From positions 372,001 to 436,000 of the forward strand of contig JASVEC010000026.1 in NCBI GenBank assembly GCA_030770535.1: 64,000 nt of DNA. The letters are read 5' to 3'. Shown in pieces: positions 57,601-64,000 of this stretch. The translations under genes and the position numbers were made by a program. The notes under the pieces are model-generated. The model did not search any database and was not told the DNA's origin. It saw nothing but the letters and a program-made list of their open reading frames with translations. Source of the DNA: Batkoa obscura. Lineage: Eukaryota > Entomophthoromycota > Entomophthoromycetes > Entomophthorales > Batkoaceae. The first letter of the stretch is position 1, and each line of letters begins with the position of its first letter.

Positions 57601-58531
57601 GATAATTAACTAAACAGTCACATAAAATAAGTCTAGTACTTTTGCGCATGCTATTATTAAATATTTTTTTAATAATCATCATACTACAACGTTTGTTATA
57701 TGTAGTTATATCAATTAAAAACATAGATAAACCTAGTAACTACTTTTATATCAGTAAAAAATTAGCCTTCTAATGTTTAAGTTTTAATAATAACGGTGGC
57801 ACTTAAATATTTCGATATATCTTAATTTGTATGTTATAACTTTATTTTAATTGTAGCCGTGCTTTATACAATTAAGGAATTTTAACCAATATAGATATAA
57901 ACCTGTTTACATCTATATTATTGTATTTAATTTTATCGAAATAGGATGTAAAGAAAAAAGATAAGCTTATAAAGAATAACTTTCATGAACTATTATTCGC
58001 AGTACTATTTTGGTAGATATCCTATTAATAAAACGATAGCAACAGTTTTAGATAATCACAATAGAATAGTTGGATGGTGCTTTATATTTAAAATTTTCTG
58101 TCTATCATAAGCCTAAATAATTATGGTATTTTATCTTATTTTTTCTATTCAATAAATTTTAAAATGTATACAAATTGGGAAGATTCAAATTATGAATTTT
58201 CAATAACTTTATGGGTATTCATTATACATGTTAAAATAACAGTTACTCCTATTTTGCTTGGGATTTAAATGATATATCTAAGTTGATAATAGTGATTTAA
58301 TTATAAAATTTAATGATAGTTTATATTTAAAAGCTAAATAAATAAGATCATTCAATTAGTCAACAAACATTAAGTTTATTTAAAAATATACCAGTATAGA
58401 TAAAAAATGACAAGCCTTATACTTATGCTTATAAAATCCTCATAAAGATCTAAGGTTTGAGGCATTATGAAAAAGATGAAGAATTAGATGATTTCAATAA
58501 AGAGTAATCTCCTTGCCGAAGATTATATTAA
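54639..58531. other. Long gene-poor AT-rich region
   Basis: Almost 3.9 kb with no coding frame I can support and no MITE copy. It contains one tRNA-like sequence (55459-55537) and a pair of near-identical short stretches (CATCACTTTTTATTTGTTGT near 56006 and CATCATTTTTTATTTGTTGT near 56080). Confidence 0.5.
55459..55537 (+). tRNA. Possible tRNA pseudogene
   Basis: The ends GGCTTAT and GTAAGCC can form a 7-bp acceptor stem, and there are A-box-like (TATGGCCAAGAGCGC) and B-box-like (GGATTCGATTC) elements. The T-stem and anticodon stem have mismatches, so it is at best a decayed tRNA or a tRNA-derived sequence. Confidence 0.3.
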
Positions 58532-59122
58532 CTAAAATGGAGTAAGAGTAAAATTTGAAAAAGATGGTTGGACCTTGATCGTTGGCTCAATTGGATGAAA
58601 GTTATTAAAGCAATTAGTAGCACTAGACGAAAACTTTATGTCTTTCACTGGATAATGAGTACCTAATAAACCTAATGATCTGAGTGATGGTAGAAGCAAA
58701 GATCCAGTTTCATGGTTAGAGGCCCTTCTTTCTATAAATTTAGGGCTCCTAACAGTAGGCGTATGGGTGGATGAAGAGGCTTGGAATGCAGATGGCAGAG
58801 TTAGATTAAAAGTATTCCTTCTTACTCTATTTTTTTTACCGCTTCTTTTTGGCACATATTTATATCCGGGATACAGAGACGAATGGATAACCTTTTCCTG
58901 TTCTGCTTTCTGCTTGTAAAACTCCTTGACACCCTCTGGCTCATTCTTCCACATATCTCCTATTATTACGCTAATATTCTGATTGTTTTCACCTGGCATG
59001 GTCATTTGGAGCTCTTGCTGCTTTTCTCTTCTGTAGACGAAGAAGCAGTTCATAGGACGTGGTACTTTTCCTTGAATGTTACTCTGATATGCACTACCAT
59101 TTGTATCTTCTTGTGGTTCCAT
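58532..59122 (-). CDS. HMG-box protein of the MATA_HMG type
   Basis: A single-exon 196-residue gene on the minus strand. Residues about 20-95 form the HMG box: VPRPMNCFFVYRREKQQEL, NNQNISVIIGDMW, KNEPEGVKEFYKQKAEQEK and LYPGYKYVPKRSGKK. This version, with RPMN-F at the start and YPGYKY-P-R at the end, is the MATA_HMG box of fungal mating-type and related regulators, which bend DNA at a short TTGT-type site in the nucleus. The C-terminal half is Ser/Thr/Pro-rich without a known motif. The gene stands alone in a gene-poor stretch; no tptA, RNA helicase or other known sex-locus neighbour is seen in the window. Other HMG-box regulators such as Ste11-like or Rox1-like proteins are alternatives. 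Confidence 0.85.
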   Translation of the reverse strand: MEPQEDTNGSAYQSNIQGKVPRPMNCFFVYRREKQQELQMTMPGENNQNISVIIGDMWKNEPEGVKEFYKQKAEQEKVIHSSLYPGYKYVPKRSGKKNRVRRNTFNLTLPSAFQASSSTHTPTVRSPKFIERRASNHETGSLLLPSLRSLGLLGTHYPVKDIKFSSSATNCFNNFHPIEPTIKVQPSFSNFTLTPF

Positions 59123-61555
59123 GAAAACGGTTAAAATTATAATAATTTAAAGTATCAATATTTGAATTTTACTTTAAGATATAAATTTCAAAAGCGGTGC
59201 ATCCTGCTCTTTAAATAGTTGTAGTTTGTGCAGTTCAAATGTCTCCTAATTAGGAAGCTAATAAATTATCCTTAAGGAATTTTATTTAAAAGCCACCTGA
59301 TGCTAGTATCAAATCTTAACTTTATTTACAAATTCTACCAAACTCTAAATCAAAAAGTTACCAACCTACTTCAAGCATAGATCCAAATAGTTATATATGA
59401 TATTGTAGCTTCGAGTTATACGAGCGATACCAATTCTTTATCAAACAAAATAACTAGAACTTTCTTGTGTTAGATTTAAATAGAAAAGTTAATGATAAAG
59501 AATAAAAGCATTTATTTGAAAGTATACAACCTGTTTGGTTTTTGGAATTTTTTATGAATATTATATTCTTTTCTAAATTACCCCATATATAATTTAGCTT
59601 TCATATATCTTAATTAGGTGCCACTTTATTTCGTGACTCACATACTTATAATGCTTTATTTTTGGAACTTCACTAAAGTTTTCTTTTTCTTTTATTTATG
59701 TTTTAAATATCATTTAATTTTCTAAAATAGATAATATAAAGTAAGATTGCTAAATAATGCGTAATGATGAGGATACTTGAAATGATTTTGTTCATTAACT
59801 CTAAAATATTATAAGAACCAAATTATAAGACGGTGAAAATAAGAATAGTAAACTATTCCAAAATAGAAGTATAATTACATTTTATATTACAATAGTCTAT
59901 CCACTTATAATTAAGTATTGTAATAAAATACTTTAAATAGAAATTTGCTTGGCAAAGATTTATATTGGAATTCATTTGAAGACTATTTTTAAAATGGATG
60001 ATGGATTTTATTAGAGTACTGGATAATAGTTTGTACTTTATATAATTTATAGTGAATAGAATATTCAAAAATCGATACTATATACCCACCTTACCGCCTC
60101 TTCCTATAACTTTTACTTTACATTACTAATGCGGTGCCTTTTTTTGTTTGTTTTGAATGTTCATCTTTATTTAACTCACCTTTTTATTGAATAATAATTA
60201 CAAATTATTTATCAATTATAAAGATTTAAGTAACTAATTCTTCAAAAAGAAGTGGCGGATACCTATTTAGTAAATTTTACAACACCATAATTTCTCGGGA
60301 TAAACTATAAAGGAACATACTAATATTTTTCCACTCATCTATTGATATTTAAATTTGTATTTATACACATTATATTTATGCTAAATTTATTATAATTATC
60401 TTATATTTATTTTGTGAAAATTTGATTATATGACAGTTCGTAGTTTTGAATTTTAGACAAGTTAAAAATTATGTATATTTAAACATTAAATTAAGTATTA
60501 TAGTTGGTTATTAAATTGTGTGCTATTAGTATTTTATACCAATATAACTCTTTAGAGAAAGAATATTTATAGCATTATTTAAAATTTGGTTGTCTATTTA
60601 TTGCTATGAGCTGTCTTAGATAAATAATGATTTATATTATTATTTTTTAATATAGCTTAAATACTAATTTTCTTCAATTATGAATGTTCAATATTATCTG
60701 CCAAGTGATATAGCAGTTTATTAAATGAAAACACTATTAATCAATCCTTTAATTATAGTATGATAATATAATAGTTGGTACTCATTAAAATCAAAGCTAC
60801 TAAGGTTAAGATGAAAATTAACAAAAGTATGACATTTTATAATGTTAGTAATTTATTCAATGTAGTTTTATGAATATTATCTAAATACAATGTCACATTT
60901 TTAAATTTAATTCTAAAATGTTATTGAACACTATTGGCAGCATAAATAAAAACCTTCACTAAGTTTTTTATGAATAGTTGTATTTTAAAATAGCATTAAA
61001 GTATCCTTACTTTTTTAGTAAAAAGTTTTATAAACAAGGATTCAGCGAGTTATTATTTTCAAATAAAGTAAACACAAAAGTACAAGAAACAAAATACAAT
61101 GACTATTTGAAAACTAAGGAATACATTCTAACTTAATAAGGCCATTTGTTTCCTATTTGAAGTTTTAAAAATTAATTCAATTTTAAGTAATTTTTGGAAT
61201 TTTTCAAAATATTTAATATCTCACTCATTATAAAACCTTAGGGCTAGCCCCATTTACTTGTCCAAAATCCAGTTATCTAAAAAAATAGATAAATAAATAC
61301 AAAATACATTAATTTTATTGTACCATATATGTAAGGTTTGGAATGGGGACCTTTCTTTGGCCTCTGGTGACATCAATGACTTTAATTATCAAGCCAGGCG
61401 GAGTTTTGTATCATAAATAAATGTCAATGTGACTCTAGACTTCTCAAAGGAGCTTACAACGAATAGCAATGTTATCTAGCCATGGGTTAATGGATTGTAA
61501 TGGGAGATAGTTAACTAAGTTGCTTAGGCTTAATGACTGAATTAAGGAGATAAAT
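59123..61555. other. Long gene-poor AT-rich region
   Basis: It includes the presumed promoter of the HMG-box gene at its left edge. No other gene, RNA gene or family repeat is recognised. Confidence 0.5.
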
Positions 61556-61654
61556 GGGGGTGTTTTTTTTAGCTTCATCACTTATTCCATCTTTTAAGAG
61601 CTATTTGAGTGGAAAAATTAGTAGTAAAATTCTTAAACACAAAAATACATCCCC
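61556..61654 (+). mobile_element. MITE, short inverted-repeat element (copy 6)
   Basis: A 99-bp copy (GGGGGTGTTTTTTTTAGCTT at the left, AAATACATCCCC at the right) with perfect AAAT duplications at 61552-61555 and 61655-61658. Confidence 0.92.
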
Positions 61655-61715
61655 AAATATTGTAGATTTTTAGTATAAATAGTTATAATTTTAATGTAAA
61701 ACAAAAAACGAAATC

Positions 61716-61853
61716 ATGGAAGAGAGCATCTTTAAGCATTTACCAGAAACATCAATCTTTACCGTTCTTGTAGCAATCCTTTTTATATCCATATATATAC
61801 TTAAAGAAGTAAGAGTTTTGAGGTACTTAGAAAGAACATTTTTATTCGATTAA
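61716..61853 (+). CDS. Possible small membrane protein, 45 residues
   Basis: A short ATG-started frame with one hydrophobic segment (IFTVLVAILFISIYIL) between charged ends (MEESIFKHLPE and KEVRVLRYLERTF). The amphipathic layout looks better than chance, but there is no recognised family. It could be the first exon of a longer gene, although no downstream exon is seen. Confidence 0.3.
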   Translation: MEESIFKHLPETSIFTVLVAILFISIYILKEVRVLRYLERTFLFD

Positions 61854-63872
61854 AAAAACAAACAAAGCAAGTAGATAAGCCCTTCTTTGTTTTATTCCTT
61901 ACTTTAAATTATTATTATAAACTTTATGTAACTTGGTAAGATATTAAAAGGCTATATAGTCGTATAAATATTTTAAAAAAATACTAGCTCAGTCTAAAAG
62001 CATCATAACTTGTATGAGAGGGGGATTTGAAAGCTGCATAACATGTACTCGCTTTTCTAATTCATTTAATTCAGAGTAAAATATTATTATACAAGGCTAG
62101 CATTAAGATAAACTTATTAATAAATTTTACAATTTGAATAAATCAAAAGCACCTCAATTATGATTTTAAACAAATTCGCTTATTTTTATATTATATTATA
62201 TTTCTGTTATATATCTATATATTTGTTCGAGCTCTATTTAAATGAAAATATTGAAAACTTTAACAGAATTCATTAAATAAGAATAAATATAAAGAAATAG
62301 ATTTAAATGGAAATATAGGCAAATTAGTCAGTATCCGTCTGATCTTCCAAAGTTATTCTTTTTAAAAAAAGTTATTAGTATTTTAGGTATCCTTACCGCA
62401 TTAAATAAAAGTTTTTTTTACAGCTGTTGCAGTTCTTTTTCGGTTTGTATAACCGCATATTTAAGGCAAAAAAATTAAAGTCGAAATTCTATTAGAATAA
62501 TGGGAGCCAGTCTTAAAGAAATGGTTATTAAATAGCTAATGATAGAAATTATCGCTAAAAAAGTCGTAAAGAAGTTGCAAGAACTATAAAGCATATTGAT
62601 TTATGTTCTATGGATAAATTCAAGTATAAATCCATTTAGGTTAGATTTTTATAATTCGATAAAAAAGGTAACATAAGATAAAGCATTTAGTATTAAAAGT
62701 TCTAAATATATAATAAATTAAAAATAACCCATTTGTTTTCATGGGGTATTTAAAACCGTATTGTGATTATAAAAATAAAAGCTTATATTATGAACAAAAA
62801 TAATTATAAACATCATCAATTTTTTCTATACCGCTACGGAAATTCTGTGTGCTATGAGCTATTTTATTTGGCATTGACTTTACTGAACAAAGCTCAATGT
62901 GCTCATCATCCTTCATTGTTAACTTTTTTATTCATATTATTTTGAAAGTAAAAATTAAAAACATTTTAAAAAGAAAAAAAGGTGGCTAATTGGTAAAGAA
63001 TAGTAAAGGTACAGTATTGTTGTATTTATAACATTTGTCTTCTCATTGTTGCTTTTTCCTCTATCCTATTTGTTAATATACCGCTTGGGAATTAATTGTT
63101 TTTTCAAGAATATACAAATAAGATATAAAGGGCAAAATAAAAAATATAATGGTTGCTTATGATTAATGAAAACTTTATTTTTTTTAATTATTCGCTTATT
63201 TGTTACTACTTTTTTTGTATAAATTCATTTTTAATTAGAATTGATACTATCGTCAAAAATAGTAGGTTTATATTGTGATATTTATAGAATTTTTCAACTT
63301 TTTTACTGATGAAAGTGATATTGAATTAAATTAAATAAAGTAGCAATCAATTAAGTATAGTAAAACCCTTTTTGAAATATAATATTTATTAAAAAGTGAT
63401 GATGGCTAAGAGCTAAAGCCCTTAGTTTTTATATTCTATAATTTTGATCGAATTAAGCAATTGTAAGTTTTAAGATATTATGATTCTTAAAACTTATTAA
63501 ATCCAGTCTTGTTTCGAGTAATAATTTTCTCACAATTGATGACAGTATGATTAGTAATTTGTACAAATGTAACAAAGAAAGTTTACATTGACTTGCTATA
63601 TAGAAGCTAGAAAAGTTTCTCCTACATAATTTATTATTAATCTTATAAAGATTTCATCAATCAAAATTTTATGATCAGGCGAATTGCTATATGTTTATGA
63701 ACAAAAATCATCTTGTTTTTTTACATTGTTTATCATATTCTAGATAAGACGTATTTTGTGACATTCTATTTCTATATATCTACATGAATTTTTGTACTTA
63801 TATTCGAAGTTTGATATTTTCCCGCCTTTAATATAATATCCGAAGCTTGCAATATTTATGATATTTATATAT
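61854..63872. other. Gene-poor AT-rich region
   Basis: No supported gene or repeat. A 60-codon frame at 62763-62945 has no convincing start or family. Confidence 0.5.
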
Positions 63873-63971
63873 GGGGGTGTTTTTTTTGGCTTCATTATTT
63901 TTTCCATTTTTTAAGCGCTATTTCAGCGGAAAGATTGTTAGTAAAATTCTTAAACAAAAAAATACATCCCC
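63873..63971 (+). mobile_element. MITE, short inverted-repeat element (copy 7)
   Basis: The best preserved copy, 99 bp: GGGGGTGTTTTTTTTGGCTT at the left, the central TTTTTTAAGCGCTATTTCAG, and AAATACATCCCC at the right. ATAT duplications lie at 63869-63872 and 63972-63975. Confidence 0.93.
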
Positions 63972-64000
63972 ATATGTTAAGAATTATAAAGTACAAAAAA

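Noticed and set aside
58883-59134. 83-codon plus-strand frame
   Set aside because: Antisense to the HMG-box gene.
62763-62945. 60-codon plus-strand frame
   Set aside because: No family, no clear start and surrounded by gene-free sequence.
1-64000. CRISPR arrays, rRNA genes, retroviral/LTR elements, Polintons
   Set aside because: No regular spaced repeats, no rRNA-like sequence, and no reverse transcriptase, integrase, capsid or long terminal repeat was recognised.

Overview
The window is a very AT-rich eukaryotic nuclear segment. Short introns of about 45-60 bases (GT..AG), fungal-type gene families (Zn2Cys6 regulators, a MATA-type HMG box, an Old Yellow Enzyme, a secreted subtilisin) and the overall gene set point to an early-diverging fungus. 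The base composition, the expanded F-box-like family and the protease gene remind me of entomophthoralean fungi such as Conidiobolus, but that genus is a guess from memory and not a database result.

Layout. 1-8 kb: secreted S8 protease, a seven-exon SDR dehydrogenase, a PhnP-like metallo-beta-lactamase hydrolase (-) and a divergent SET/LSMT-like protein. 8.4-9.9 kb: dead F-box/LRR-like copy A. 10.6-12.6 kb: tRNA nucleotidyltransferase copy 1 (-). 14.2-16.7 kb: APC7-like TPR protein. 17-21 kb: dead F-box copy B carrying a MITE, and a dead Zn2Cys6 gene. 21.8-23.0 kb: two tandem secreted Kunitz/BPTI proteins. 24.5-26.4 kb: DPH2. 26.7-31.2 kb: two Zn2Cys6 regulators. 31.9-35 kb: F-box copy C, MITE copies and a fossil of a DNA transposon. 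35.9 kb: multi-pass membrane protein. 37-40 kb: F-box copies D and E. 40.3-42.4 kb: tRNA nucleotidyltransferase copy 2 (+), convergent with the GPATCH1-type splicing protein (42.5-45.4 kb). 45.5 kb: tRNA-Lys(CTT). 46.5-49.3 kb: a 2.86-kb DNA transposon. 49.4 kb: Old Yellow Enzyme homologue. 51-53.9 kb: an unrecognised paralogue pair. 54.6-64 kb: mostly gene-poor, with one HMG-box gene and further MITEs.

Main observations. (1) A MITE family of about 98 bp (seven well-preserved copies plus degraded ones) has both ends resembling the two ends of the 2.86-kb transposon, with 4-bp ATAT/AAAT target duplications, so a related transposase family probably moved the MITEs. (2) Two tRNA nucleotidyltransferase genes share the same ten-exon structure, and one has lost the conserved Arg of the DPxR motif; this suggests a split of CC- and A-addition, as known in fission yeast. 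(3) Kunitz inhibitors are unusual in a fungus; the pair has Arg and Lys at P1. (4) The Old Yellow Enzyme homologue lacks the usual His/Asn substrate-binding pair. (5) All five F-box-like copies in the window are broken. Most genes here are independent housekeeping or accessory genes; I see no operon-like or cluster-like pathway.
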